A DNA stretch of 64,000 nucleotides from JAVVSK01 sp036654235 (GCA_036654235.1 JAVVSK010000008.1:1-64000); one strand, 5' to 3'. Positions 1 through 7,948 are shown, counted from the first letter of the stretch. Numbers and translations: made by a program. The notes: generated by a model from the sequence alone, not told the origin.

Positions 1-450
1 AAGATAGATTTATACTGTCTGCTCGTGCAACTTATTGATGAATTTTACCCTGCGTTGTCAGCAAAAGGAAATACAGCAAGTCTTGATGCCGACGAAAAAT
101 TATTGGTAAATGCTGACCCTGAAAAACTGGCAAGAGTATTCAATAATATTTTGAATAACGCCGCCGCATATAGCTATCCAAATACAGAAATCAAAATTTC
201 TACTTATAAACAAGATGCAAATATTGTAGTTGTAATTCAAAATCATGGAAAGACAATTCCAGAGGGGCAGTTGAAAGAAATTTTCAAGAAGTTCAACCGT
301 CTGGACGAAGCACGGCTGTCAGATACGGGTGGGACCGGTCTTGGACTTTCCATTGCTGAGGAAATTATACATTTGCATGATGGTACAATTAAAGCTGAAA
401 GTAAAAATGACACTATCATTTTCACAGTAACACTACCCCTTGCCACTTAG
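1..450 (+). CDS. VanS-like sensor histidine kinase, C-terminal part (5' end outside window)
   Basis: The frame is open from base 1, so the gene starts before the window and only the C-terminal 149 codons are visible. They form the HATPase_c ATP-binding domain: an N box (NNILNNAAAYSY), a G1-like stretch (VVIQNHGKTIP), an F box (IFKKFNR) and a G2 box (GTGLGLSIAEEI), ending in DGTIKAESKNDT and TVTLPL. The wording resembles the VanS/VanS-like kinases that pair with OmpR-type regulators to sense cell-wall antibiotics and are often carried on mobile DNA. The dimerisation and sensor parts are not visible, so the signal is unknown. The next gene downstream was an ABC ATPase, an arrangement typical of antibiotic or peptide detoxification modules. 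The VanS assignment is by resemblance only; the kinase fold itself is certain. Confidence 0.85.
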   Translation, partial: KIDLYCLLVQLIDEFYPALSAKGNTASLDADEKLLVNADPEKLARVFNNILNNAAAYSYPNTEIKISTYKQDANIVVVIQNHGKTIPEGQLKEIFKKFNRLDEARLSDTGGTGLGLSIAEEIIHLHDGTIKAESKNDTIIFTVTLPLAT

Positions 451-512
451 GAAAAACATATACGATATTAGAAATTTCTTAGAGACTTTCCTATTAAAAC
501 TTTGAGAATATG

Positions 513-560
513 ATGCCCTTATTCGGTTCAATAGTTACCGAACAATGGCATTTGCTTTTT
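513..560 (+). terminator. Hairpin between the kinase and the ABC ATPase fragment
   Basis: ATGCC...GGCAT (513-517 with 547-551) encloses TTCGGT...ACCGAA, and a T-rich stretch (TTGCTTTTTG) follows. It fits an imperfect rho-independent terminator or attenuator between the kinase gene and the following ABC-transporter gene. Confidence 0.5.
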
Positions 561-579
561 GTAAAGCTTGAAAGGAGCG

Positions 580-714
580 ATGATAATAGAATTAAAAATA
601 GAACATCTAAGCAAAGAATTCAAAGACAAGGCTGCTGTCGATGATGTTTACCTTAACTTAACATCAGGTGTATGGGGACTTCTCGGAGCTAACGGTGCAG
701 TTATAGTTAATTAA
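580..714 (+). pseudogene. ABC transporter ATP-binding protein, broken in Walker A
   Basis: An AAAGGAG-type ribosome site precedes ATG 580. The 44 codons read MIIELKIEHLSKEF...VDDVYLNL...GVWGLLGANGA and then stop. This is the beta-rich start of an ABC ATPase running into the Walker A motif (expected GANGAGKTT). The match is lost after GANGA, exactly where the terminal repeat of the IS630-type element begins (700). The rest of the ATPase does not resume after the element at 1390, so the right flank has been deleted or rearranged too. The product would not bind ATP. By family it was probably a bacitracin- or lantibiotic-type efflux ATPase, fitting the VanS-like kinase upstream. Confidence 0.8.
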
Positions 715-1390
715 TTTGAAAACAACAACAGATTGCATCGGAAAGGTTATCGAAGATTTTCATGACCCTGCGAAGTTCTTTTTTCAACCATGCTCAATTT
801 TTTCAATTTTATTAAGGCTCGGAGAATAAGGCGGTTGAAACAGCAAAGTAACGTTAAATCGCCTGCTATTTCAAACAACTTGTTTTTTTCTGTGAATGCT
901 TGCATTTTTCATCGGCATAATAAACGGATTTATCGGGGTTTTTATCTTCCGGCTCAGCCAAATCTTTTTTGAAAGTTTCTCATTCTTTTTCATTTGCTTC
1001 ACTATAACGAATTTCGGTTTTTTTAAAGTTATTTTTTTCATTTTCCAAGGCATAGAAAACAGCAGTAGCGGAGCATCCAAAACGCTCCGCTATTTCACTT
1101 AAATAAAGGTCGGGTTCTTCTAGAATTATCTTAGCTAATTCCGCGGGGTCGATTTTCTTGAAAGTGCGGTTTAGATGGCGTTTTTCCAAACTTCCCGTTT
1201 CAGAGGAAAACTTTTCCCAATCTAATATTGTTGTTTTGCTTATACCGAAGGTTTTGCATATTTCCTCTAACGCGTCTGTGTTTCTATATTCGATTACTTT
1301 TTTTCTTAAATCTAATGAATATGCCATAATAATCACCTCGTAAATATTATACCGCATTATATTAGTGTTATTAATTTAATTAACTATAAC
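700..1390 (-). mobile_element. Internally deleted IS630-family element with intact terminal repeats
   Basis: GTTATAGTTAATTAA at 700-714 is repeated as its exact reverse complement at 1376-1390, and weaker similarity extends inward for another 15 bases. Between the repeats, on the minus strand, lie N-terminal and C-terminal pieces of an IS630-family transposase. The element is 691 bp long, against roughly 1.1 kb for complete members, so the middle of the transposase has been lost. It interrupts the ABC ATPase gene. The ends could still be acted on by a related transposase supplied elsewhere; this last point is inference. Confidence 0.75.
707..1327 (-). pseudogene. IS630-family transposase remnant (frameshifted, middle deleted)
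   Basis: The start is ATG at 1327, with GAGGTG just upstream. The N-terminal part (MAYSLDLRKKVIEY..., ICKTFGISKTTILDWEK, then LYLSEIAERFGCSATAVFYAL) is the double helix-turn-helix region typical of IS630 transposases. The frame breaks near 980, where a second frame continues for about 30 codons (NPDKSVYYADE, resembling the YxDE region) and then stops. The C-terminal part reappears at 707-870: FQPPYSPSLNKIEK, the family's PPYSPxLNPIE motif, then in another frame WLKKELRRVMKIFDNLSDAI to the stop at 707. At least two frameshifts and a deletion make this a dead gene. Confidence 0.8.
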
Positions 1391-1433
1391 ATAAATAATT
1401 CACATAAAGTTTTAAAAAACTCATTTGTAATGG

Positions 1434-1471
1434 TTGAAATATCGACACTTTATTGGTATAATATTTATACC
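1434..1471 (+). promoter_or_regulatory. Promoter with overlapping palindromic operator, R-M operon 1
   Basis: TTGAAA (1434-1439), a 17-bp spacer and TATAAT (1457-1462) form a near-consensus sigma-A promoter, 31 bp ahead of the regulator ATG. The -10 box lies inside a perfect inverted repeat, GGTATA-N5-TATACC (1455-1471). A protein bound there would block RNA polymerase. The obvious candidate is the small HTH protein encoded next, giving negative autoregulation; that link is inference. Confidence 0.7.
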
Positions 1472-1492
1472 AGTGTAGAAAGGGGTAGTTCT

Positions 1493-1774
1493 ATGAATTT
1501 GGTTTTTTTTACGAACGATCGTTATAGGGTTTTACAATGTATGGTAGAGCGGCAAGTTCAAATAAAGGATAAAAAGATCGTCCCTCTTTCTCAACAGGAC
1601 ATTGCTGATATTATCGGGCTCAGTAAGAAAAAAGTTAATATAATTATCTCGGAACTTAAAGAAAGCGGTTATGTGATACAACAAAGCCCTACAAGAGGTA
1701 AGTATTCACTTACCGATAAGGCAATACAAGCATTATTAAAAATGCAAGATAAAGGGGCTGTTTGTGATGAATGA
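1493..1774 (+). CDS. Small winged-HTH regulator of R-M operon 1
   Basis: I chose ATG 1493 (93 residues, MNLVFFTNDRY...) because GAAAGGGG lies 8-15 bases upstream; the frame is also open a little further 5', but that part overlaps the promoter. The protein has a predicted winged helix-turn-helix: LSQQDIADIIGLSKKKVNIIISELKESGYV followed by a wing (TRGKYSLTDKA). It resembles MarR/CRP-type DNA-binding domains without any ligand domain, and it is not an XRE-type C protein. Its last codons overlap the methyltransferase start (1767), so the two are translationally coupled. Position and size suggest it times expression of the methyltransferase and endonuclease, acting on the palindrome at 1455-1471. 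Function is inferred from context. Confidence 0.75.
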   Translation: MNLVFFTNDRYRVLQCMVERQVQIKDKKIVPLSQQDIADIIGLSKKKVNIIISELKESGYVIQQSPTRGKYSLTDKAIQALLKMQDKGAVCDE

Positions 1775-2894
1775 TAGAAAAAAGGTAATATTTTCTTTTT
1801 TCTCCGGAAGTGGATTTTTAGATTTAGGTTTTGAAAAAGCAGGATATGATGTAGAATTCGTAAACGAATTCTCGTCTTCATTTTTACAAGCATACATATT
1901 CTCGCGGTCAAAAATGGGTATTTCTGTTCCAAAGTATGGTTATTATAATACCGATATAAATGAATATTTGAACGATAGAAAATCAGAACTGCATGCTTAT
2001 ATTGACGATGCCGGAAAAGATGACAGCTTAATTGGATTTATAGGGGGACCACCTTGCCCAGATTTTTCAGTAGGAGGAAAAAATAGAGGACGTAATGGTG
2101 AGAAGGGTAAGCTTTCTCAAACTTATATCAATTTAATAGTTGAAATGAAGCCGGATTTTTTCTTGTTTGAAAATGTGAAAGGGCTTTGGCGCACAGCACG
2201 TCACCGGGAGTTTTATGAAGAACTGAAAACCAAATTACATAAGGCAGATTATTGTACCACTGAAAGGCTAACAAATGCTTTGGAATTTGGTGTTCCTCAA
2301 GATAGGGATAGGATACTGTTATTTGGTATAAAAAAATCTTTACTTCCCAAAAAGCTGTATCAAAGTTCCCAAATTACAGGCTTTCCTTGGAATTCTTACA
2401 TTAACCATTCATTAGATGAAATAAAGAAGATAGACTGGCCGAAAGAAGATACTTTTATCGTAGATAATGAGGCTGGAAATCCGAATTGTACTGCTAGCGA
2501 ATTAACAGTTCAATATTGGTTTAATAAGAATGATGTTGAGAATCACCCTAATGCAAATGCTTTTTTCAAGCCACGCAATGGTCTTGCCAAGATGCAGATT
2601 ATACCAGAGGGTGATGTTAGCAAAAAGTCATATAAACGGCTTCATCGGTGGCGTTATTCTCCAACAGCAGCTTATGGAAATAATGAGGTGCATTTGCATC
2701 CATATAAAGAAAGGCGCATTTCTGCATCAGAAGCAATGGCAATACAATCATTACCAGCGGAATTTGAGTTGCCGCAGAATATGAGTTTATCGGATATGTT
2801 CAAGACAATTGGTAACGGTGTGCCTTTTTTACTTGCAAATGGAATTGCTAAGTCAATTTATGAATTCTTGGAGGTGGCAACATGCAAAAAATAA
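1767..2894 (+). CDS. DNA (cytosine-5) methyltransferase of R-M system 1
   Basis: This 375-residue protein has the ordered motifs of C5 methyltransferases: motif I FSFFSGSGFLDLGF (residues 9-22, AdoMet site), motif IV GGPPCPDFSVGG with catalytic Cys97, motif VI FENVKG (134-139), motif VIII QDRDR, and motif X near the C terminus (TIGNGVPFLLANGIAKS). It transfers a methyl group from AdoMet to a cytosine in an unknown recognition sequence and protects the host from the endonuclease encoded next. ATG 1767 is preferred over the adjacent GTG 1764; AAAGGGG lies 9-15 bases upstream. The endonuclease start overlaps its 3' end by 13 bp. The target sequence cannot be read from the protein without family comparison. 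Confidence 0.93.
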   Translation: MNDRKKVIFSFFSGSGFLDLGFEKAGYDVEFVNEFSSSFLQAYIFSRSKMGISVPKYGYYNTDINEYLNDRKSELHAYIDDAGKDDSLIGFIGGPPCPDFSVGGKNRGRNGEKGKLSQTYINLIVEMKPDFFLFENVKGLWRTARHREFYEELKTKLHKADYCTTERLTNALEFGVPQDRDRILLFGIKKSLLPKKLYQSSQITGFPWNSYINHSLDEIKKIDWPKEDTFIVDNEAGNPNCTASELTVQYWFNKNDVENHPNANAFFKPRNGLAKMQIIPEGDVSKKSYKRLHRWRYSPTAAYGNNEVHLHPYKERRISASEAMAIQSLPAEFELPQNMSLSDMFKTIGNGVPFLLANGIAKSIYEFLEVATCKK

Positions 2895-3958
2895 CAGGGT
2901 ATAATCTTGTATCTTATATTAATCAATTGCCAAAAGGTGTAGACTATAACTACATCAATCCTTCAACAAAAGGATTAATAAGGATAGTTGACGTTGCATT
3001 ACCGGAAGGACCTATTACAATTAGAAGATGGACTCCATCTGAAGGTGAAACTTTTGAGACATCAAAGAATCAGACCATATCAACTGAAATGATATGGCGT
3101 GTTGCTAATGCACTTTTTGAGGGGCAACCAATAAACATCGACAGAGTATTAGCTGGCAGTTATAACACACGTTCCGTTTTAGAAAGCTTAATAGCACATA
3201 CGCCGCAGTTTTATTATTGTTATCCCGGCAGGGTCTTTGATATAGCAGGACACACTTCTGTTGAGCATGGCCATAAACATTTGCTGTGGATGCCTTCGGA
3301 ATCGCATGCAAATGGCGTTCTATTAGCAAGAGATACTGACGTTGCAATATCCGAAATTCCCACGAGCGCAGCCGTTTATGATGCACTGTCTTTGCCAGAT
3401 ACGTTAGATTTGCAAGGAATGGATATAGAAGTAGCAAGGAGGCATACCCAAATCCAAATTGCCCTCTATTTGATTGGATTGCAGTTGGGATATAGGACAT
3501 GGATTGCACAAAATGATAAGGGCATAAGGTATCAGAATAAACCGTTAATAGAGCAGGCTGGCATAGTAAGAACATTACAAAGTGAAAATCTTGTTAGTCC
3601 CTATGATGGTGCTGTTAATGCGGGTTTATTTATTGACTGCATATGGTTTAAGAACGGACGGTTAATGCCTGCAGTCATGGAAGTTGAACACACTACCGGA
3701 GTAACCAGCGGGTTGACGAGAATGCTGAATTTCTACAATCGAATCCCACCCATTCAAACACGTTATGTAATAGTTGCACCTGATGAAGATAGAGACCATA
3801 TAGTATCGGAAGCAAACAAGCCAATGTTTAGAGCGTTAAACACAAGATATTTCCCATATTCTTCTGTTGAAGAATTATATGTGATATCCCAGAGACGAAA
3901 ATTGCGTGGTATTACTGAAGAATTTTTAGATTGTTATATGGAGTCTGTGGTGGTGTGA
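2882..3958 (+). CDS. Putative type II restriction endonuclease of R-M system 1
   Basis: A 358-residue protein whose ATG 2882 lies inside the methyltransferase 3' end behind GGAGGTGG. I do not recognise a named family with certainty. A plausible PD-(D/E)XK-type centre is Asp252 in GLFIDCIWF followed by E-V-E at 267-269 in AVMEVEHTTG, an ExE variant of the usual ExK; the following helix (SGLTRMLNFYNRIP) and the strand RYVIVAPDEDR fit this fold. Overlap with a C5 methyltransferase and a preceding regulator make restriction endonuclease the natural reading. It would cut unmethylated DNA at the site the partner methylates. An alternative is a nickase or other R-M nuclease. Confidence 0.75.
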   Translation: MQKITGYNLVSYINQLPKGVDYNYINPSTKGLIRIVDVALPEGPITIRRWTPSEGETFETSKNQTISTEMIWRVANALFEGQPINIDRVLAGSYNTRSVLESLIAHTPQFYYCYPGRVFDIAGHTSVEHGHKHLLWMPSESHANGVLLARDTDVAISEIPTSAAVYDALSLPDTLDLQGMDIEVARRHTQIQIALYLIGLQLGYRTWIAQNDKGIRYQNKPLIEQAGIVRTLQSENLVSPYDGAVNAGLFIDCIWFKNGRLMPAVMEVEHTTGVTSGLTRMLNFYNRIPPIQTRYVIVAPDEDRDHIVSEANKPMFRALNTRYFPYSSVEELYVISQRRKLRGITEEFLDCYMESVVV

Positions 3959-4114
3959 AAATATGGTGGATGTTGTCTCGAAAAACGGCAAGCACAACTT
4001 CTAAAATTTGTATGCGCCAAACGAAATTCAACATATATAGTTTATTCTTGATTGTTTTAGTTATCAATAGGTAAAATATAAATGAGATTTTATAATGGAT
4101 AAAAAAGTTTTATT

Positions 4115-4312
4115 ATGTATACATATTGTTCAAAAGGTTTTGCTATATTACCAGCGGTCATCGATAAAGACGGATTTTTACATGAAGATGTACCTTGTCC
4201 ATCACCTTCGGCCGCGGCTGTATTTGTCATAGGTAAAACTGCCAATGGTCTTATTGAATGGAAAACCGACGGCGGCATAACTTTAAAAAATTACGAGAAT
4301 ACAATGGAATAA
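4115..4312 (+). pseudogene. DUF4357-type domain fragment
   Basis: A 65-codon open stretch ending in SPSAAAVFVIGKTANGLIEWK and DGGITLKNYE (read as two adjacent pieces). This is the signature of the DUF4357 domain, usually found at the C terminus of GIY-YIG nucleases and R-M-associated proteins. Here it stands alone with no clear ribosome site, preceded by a 13-codon stub (ATG 3963, MVDVVSKNGKHNF, then stop). I read it as the remaining 3' end of a larger gene that lay behind R-M system 1. A free-standing small protein is possible but less likely. Confidence 0.55.
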
Positions 4313-4730
4313 TTATTGCCCGAAAGAAGTATATATCATAAACACAACTTTGAGAATCGCTAATTATTTATCGCCATACTCGGTCGTTTGAAACGCCTAA
4401 CGAAGATAGAGATGCATCCGCTTTCTTTTGTCACCGATGTAGACCATTGGGAAATGACGCTTATAAATGATGCCATATATGATAAAATTTTCTTTCAATG
4501 TATGTCAATAAAAAACAGGTTCAAGGTTTTTTAAAAAACATTATTTTTATTGCAAAATGCAAAACTGAAATGGTATATAGATTATTTGAATAAGTCCTCT
4601 GCGTTTTGGAAAATGAGTACCCTCTGCGCTAACGCACAAATCTTTTTTCGATTTTTTAAAATTACCGTTTCCGACGAAAAAGAAAGAATGGAGTATGAAT
4701 AGAATCGGTAGTTTTACTATGCAAATCAAT
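4313..4730 (+). other. Decayed intergenic DNA
   Basis: AT-rich stretch with no convincing gene. One frame is open for about 55 codons (roughly 4365-4533, containing MHPLSFVTDVDHWEM) without a start signal, and short open pieces in other frames follow. I recognise none of them. This looks like mutated coding DNA at the edge of the R-M island. Confidence 0.4.
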
Positions 4731-4758
4731 TTGACTTTTTATATTATTTTAGTATAAT
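4731..4758 (+). promoter_or_regulatory. Promoter of the GNAT gene
   Basis: TTGACT (4731-4736), 16-bp spacer, TATAAT (4753-4758), 34 bp ahead of the ATG. A good match to the sigma-A consensus. Confidence 0.65.
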
Positions 4759-4792
4759 TGAATAAAAAAGATTTATATTTTCTAAGGTGAAT

Positions 4793-5224
4793 ATGATAAA
4801 ACTTGTAAAAACCAATGCATATGCATTATTGCAATTAAAAGAAGATCAGCTTTCACAAATATCTTCCGAAGAAAACATCAATATTGCTCTGAAAAAAGAA
4901 AACTGCATTGGTTTCTATGCTTATGAAGAACAAAATAAAATTGGATTCGCATTATTGAGAGAATTTAAAACGCATGAGTTTTTTCTTTGGGATTTTATTG
5001 TGGATTGCAGATATCAAAGTTCCGGGAAAGGCAAACTTTTTTTAAAAGCACTTATCAATGTTTTAGTAAAAAAATATTCCGCGGAATTGCTGACAACAAC
5101 CTATGTTTATGGGAATACTATTGCAAAAAAGCTATATAATAGCTTGGGCTTTATTGAAACCGATGTAGTCAATGAAAACGGTGTTCACGAAGTCAATATG
5201 AAATTGACGCTACAAACGAATTGA
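4793..5224 (+). CDS. GNAT-family N-acetyltransferase
   Basis: A 143-residue single-domain acetyltransferase. ATG 4793 is chosen over GTG 4787 because AAGG at 4784 then has normal spacing. The acetyl-CoA loop is visible as VDCRYQSSGKGKLFLKALI (V then Q/R-x-x-G-x-G/K), followed by the typical NTIAKKLYNSLGFIE helix, where N and Y are usual in GNAT enzymes. It transfers an acetyl group from acetyl-CoA to an amine; the substrate (protein N terminus, antibiotic or small metabolite) is not predictable. It is monocistronic with its own promoter and AT-rich like the neighbouring accessory DNA, so it may have arrived with it. Confidence 0.85.
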   Translation: MIKLVKTNAYALLQLKEDQLSQISSEENINIALKKENCIGFYAYEEQNKIGFALLREFKTHEFFLWDFIVDCRYQSSGKGKLFLKALINVLVKKYSAELLTTTYVYGNTIAKKLYNSLGFIETDVVNENGVHEVNMKLTLQTN

Positions 5225-5319
5225 TAATAATCTATATTCCAAACCTTAAATCCTATTCAAAAATTTCAGAAATCCCGCCTATTATCTCTATTTTTTGGAA
5301 CACAATATTTCTTCTCCGC

Positions 5320-5349
5320 TTGACAAAATACCGCTTAAAACCTTAGAAT
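5320..5349 (+). promoter_or_regulatory. Promoter of the 5382-6727 operon
   Basis: TTGACA (5320-5325), 18-bp spacer, TAGAAT (5344-5349), 32 bp before the first ATG. A strong sigma-A type promoter for the membrane protein, DUF951 and lepB genes. Confidence 0.65.
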
Positions 5350-5381
5350 TGTAGTGATTGGTAAGAAAGTGAGTAAAATTT

Positions 5382-5915
5382 ATGCATCAAGAAATTTCCG
5401 AACGCAAACGCGGTCCGGTTATTGATTTTCTCGTCATCGCCTTTATGATAATAATGCTAATAGGCGTCGAAATAGCGAGAAAACAGTTTAATGGGAGCAC
5501 TCTTATGACAATCATACAGCTTGCCCTCTATTTAGTTATAGTTTTTGCCTGCCTGTTTCTATATAGGAGGCGAATAAACGCCTATCGCTATACGCTAATA
5601 ACCGAAAATTCCGAAGATGAGAGCGCCTATAAAAAAGGTTCTCTTTTAATAGATAGCATGATCGGAGATAAAGGCCGGGAAGCGGAGGCGGTTTTACCTT
5701 CGGAATTTAGTGCCCTTATTGCTCCGGACGGCTCCGTTATCTGTGGCACCGACTCGGCAAAGCCCTATGAAAAAACAACAAACTATGTGCTTACGACTAA
5801 AGGCCGAAAAAGCGCTCATAAACTTGTTTTTTTTAGAAACAACGTAAGGTTTTTCATATTCTTTCACCCTACAGACACATTATGCGACTTGATAAAAAAA
5901 TACATGGTGGTATAA
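5382..5915 (+). CDS. Two-TM membrane protein of unknown function
   Basis: A 177-residue protein with a charged N terminus (HQEISERKRGP), two hydrophobic helices (about residues 13-30, DFLVIAFMIIMLIGVEIA, and 40-62), then a soluble region of about 115 residues. The soluble part contains SEFSALIAPDGSVICGTDS and a C-terminal strand-rich stretch (HKLVFFRNNVRFFIFFHP). I do not recognise a family. It is the first gene of a tight group with DUF951 and signal peptidase I (4-nt gap, then a 14-nt overlap), suggesting expression together and perhaps a role at the membrane. No catalytic motif is visible. Confidence 0.7.
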   Translation: MHQEISERKRGPVIDFLVIAFMIIMLIGVEIARKQFNGSTLMTIIQLALYLVIVFACLFLYRRRINAYRYTLITENSEDESAYKKGSLLIDSMIGDKGREAEAVLPSEFSALIAPDGSVICGTDSAKPYEKTTNYVLTTKGRKSAHKLVFFRNNVRFFIFFHPTDTLCDLIKKYMVV

Positions 5916-5919
5916 TCTG

Positions 5920-6135
5920 ATGTTGGAAAGCTTTAAACTTGGCGACTTTGTTGCGATGAAAAAAAGCCATGCCTGCGGATGCAACGAATGGGAAATTGTT
6001 CGCGACGGAACGGATGTTAAACTTAAATGCTGCGCCTGTTCGCGCATTATAATGCTCGACAGATGCGAATTTATAAAAAAGGCCTGTAAAAATCTTTCTG
6101 AAAGTAAAAGAGGAAAAAACGTTGAAAAAAGATAA
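5920..6135 (+). CDS. DUF951 family protein
   Basis: A 71-residue protein matching the DUF951 family common in Firmicutes: KLGDFVAMKKSHACGCNEW followed by KLKCCACSRIIMLDR. The conserved HxCG and CxxC cysteines suggest a small metal-binding domain. Its biochemical role is not known; in Firmicutes members often lie beside chromosome-partition or translation genes. Here it sits 4 nt after the membrane protein and overlaps the lepB start by 14 nt. A GGTGG sequence precedes ATG 5920. Confidence 0.88.
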   Translation: MLESFKLGDFVAMKKSHACGCNEWEIVRDGTDVKLKCCACSRIIMLDRCEFIKKACKNLSESKRGKNVEKR

Positions 6136-6727
6136 ACAAAGCGACGTAAACGCATATACGAGAAAATCGCTTCTTAGCGATGCAACGAAGGCACATTCTA
6201 AAGATTCAGCATATAAAAGGGCAGACACGCTTGAATTTATGTTCACCCTTATAATGGTCATAGTCGCGGTTTTTGCGTTTAGACTTTTTATATTTGAACC
6301 GGTGCGCGTAGATGGGGAATCTATGCAAACGACGCTAATGGACAACGAACGCATGTTCGTTGAAAAGCTCAGCGTTTGGACGGGTAAAATAGATCGCGGT
6401 GAAATAGTAATAGTGTATTTTCCCAATAGGGGTTCCGATACCTTCGTAAAACGCGTTGTCGGGCTTCCCGGTGAAAAGTTGCAGGTTAAAAACGGAGTTC
6501 TCTATATAGACAATAAACAACTCGATGAGAGTAAATATTGGCACGGAACTATGAATCAAGATTACGGTCCTATAATGATTCCCAATGACAGCGTTTTCGT
6601 TATGGGCGATAACCGTAATTTTAGCGGAGACAGCCGTCAGGGGCGCGTAGGTCCAATTCCGATATATCGAATTATCGGTAGGGTGCGTGGCGTTATTTGG
6701 CCATTATCCCTTGCGCGCGAAGTATAA
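6122..6727 (+). CDS. lepB: Signal peptidase I
   Basis: A 201-residue type I signal peptidase that removes signal peptides from exported proteins at the outer face of the membrane. One membrane helix (about 38-58) precedes the catalytic domain. The nucleophile is Ser67 in the box GESMQTTL and the general base is Lys110 in FVKRVVGLPGE; the box MGDNRNFSGDSR follows. The start is TTG 6122, with AGAGGA 7 nt upstream, inside the end of the DUF951 gene. Length and box order are normal for Gram-positive SipS-type enzymes. A terminator-like hairpin follows. Confidence 0.95.
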   Translation: MKKDKQSDVNAYTRKSLLSDATKAHSKDSAYKRADTLEFMFTLIMVIVAVFAFRLFIFEPVRVDGESMQTTLMDNERMFVEKLSVWTGKIDRGEIVIVYFPNRGSDTFVKRVVGLPGEKLQVKNGVLYIDNKQLDESKYWHGTMNQDYGPIMIPNDSVFVMGDNRNFSGDSRQGRVGPIPIYRIIGRVRGVIWPLSLAREV

Positions 6728-6754
6728 AAAAATAAGCTATATATTGTAAATGTC

Positions 6755-6803
6755 AGCGAACGCGATTAGCGGTTTATCTTTTTGCGTTCCGCTTTTTTAT
6801 TTT
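6755..6803 (+). terminator. Terminator after lepB
   Basis: AGCGAACGC (6755-6763) pairs, with one bulge, with GCGTTCCGCT (6784-6793), followed by TTTTTTATTTT. Probable rho-independent terminator. Confidence 0.5.
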
Positions 6804-6851
6804 CATAATACCCTGTTGAATGCAAAAAGATTAAGTTGAGGAAAAATATTT

Positions 6852-7832
6852 ATGCTAGAGCTTATTTCAACGGGCGGAACTATAGCCTGCAAAGAGACCG
6901 GTAACGGGCTTATGCCGGCGCTTTCCGCAACCGAGCTTCTTAATATCGCGGATATCTCCCCTGAAACGAGAAAAACAACTTTCGCACGCGATCTGTTTTT
7001 TATGGACAGTTCAAATATTCAGCCTGAAGAATGGGAAAAAATTGCGGACGCGATATGGGCTTCCGAAGCCGACGGAATCGTCCTTACACATGGTACGGAT
7101 ACAATGGCCTATACCGCCTCAATGCTCTCATATCTCCTTCTCGACGCAAATAAGCCTATCGTTATAACCGGATCTCAAAAACCAATATTATACCCGGATT
7201 CTGACGGAAGAGCTAACCTTTCGGCGGCGTTTAGCGCGGTTAAGGCTCTAGCGCCCGGAGTTTATATTTGCTTCGGCGGTCTAATTATGTTGGGCGTTCG
7301 TGCTGTTAAAACGCGGACTATCTCGTTCGCCGCCTTTGAATCTATTAACTTCCCCTATATCGGGACTATGCTAAACGGCGAGTTCATGCCTTTCAACGTC
7401 GCGCGCTGTTTAAAGCGAACGGGCTTCGAAAAAACTCCGATAGATAGTAATATAGCCCTTATAAAACTAATCCCCGGGTTACCTACCGCGGTCATAGACG
7501 GGATTCTTCTTTCTAACCTCTCCGGTCTTGTAGTAGAGGGCTTTGGGCTGGGAGGGATGCATAATGTTAGGCGCGATCATATAAACAGCATACATAAGCT
7601 AATAGCCGCCGGAATACCCGTCGTTATGAAATCGCAATGCCTATATGAAGCCTCCTCAGTTTCGGTCTACGAGGTTAGCCGCGCTCTCTACGATATGGGC
7701 GTTATAACTGTAAACGATATGACCACCGAAGCGACGGTTACGAAATTCATGTGGGCGCTTGGAAAGACCCATAACATAGAGCGCTTACGCGATATTATGA
7801 ACACCAATTTTTGCGACGATATAAACGTTTAA
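6852..7832 (+). CDS. ansA: L-asparaginase, type I
   Basis: A 326-residue asparaginase/glutaminase-fold enzyme hydrolysing L-asparagine to aspartate and ammonia. Catalytic Thr10 lies in ISTGGTIA, the second active-site box is THGTDTMA (Thr82-Asp83), and the conserved Lys is in TGSQKP (Lys110). No signal peptide is present, so it is the cytoplasmic form. GAGG stands about 12 nt before ATG 6852. It is separated by a terminator from lepB and by 116 nt from the next gene, so it is probably its own unit. Whether it prefers Asn or Gln cannot be told here. Confidence 0.92.
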   Translation: MLELISTGGTIACKETGNGLMPALSATELLNIADISPETRKTTFARDLFFMDSSNIQPEEWEKIADAIWASEADGIVLTHGTDTMAYTASMLSYLLLDANKPIVITGSQKPILYPDSDGRANLSAAFSAVKALAPGVYICFGGLIMLGVRAVKTRTISFAAFESINFPYIGTMLNGEFMPFNVARCLKRTGFEKTPIDSNIALIKLIPGLPTAVIDGILLSNLSGLVVEGFGLGGMHNVRRDHINSIHKLIAAGIPVVMKSQCLYEASSVSVYEVSRALYDMGVITVNDMTTEATVTKFMWALGKTHNIERLRDIMNTNFCDDINV

Positions 7833-7948
7833 CATATTTATAGTCTTAATTTCAGAATATAGCACGAGCTTGAAAATAAAGTTTAATGATGATACTATAA
7901 AGTTCTATTGGAAAACTCAAAGAAGAAATCTCTGGCGGAGGTAAAATT

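Noticed and set aside
1434..1492. N-terminal extension of the R-M 1 regulator starting at 1430
   Set aside because: It would begin within the -35/-10 region of the promoter; ATG 1493 has a proper ribosome site.
5869..6426. Minus-strand open frame of 185 codons opposite DUF951 and lepB
   Set aside because: The plus-strand genes are clearly real and the reverse frame has no recognisable domain.
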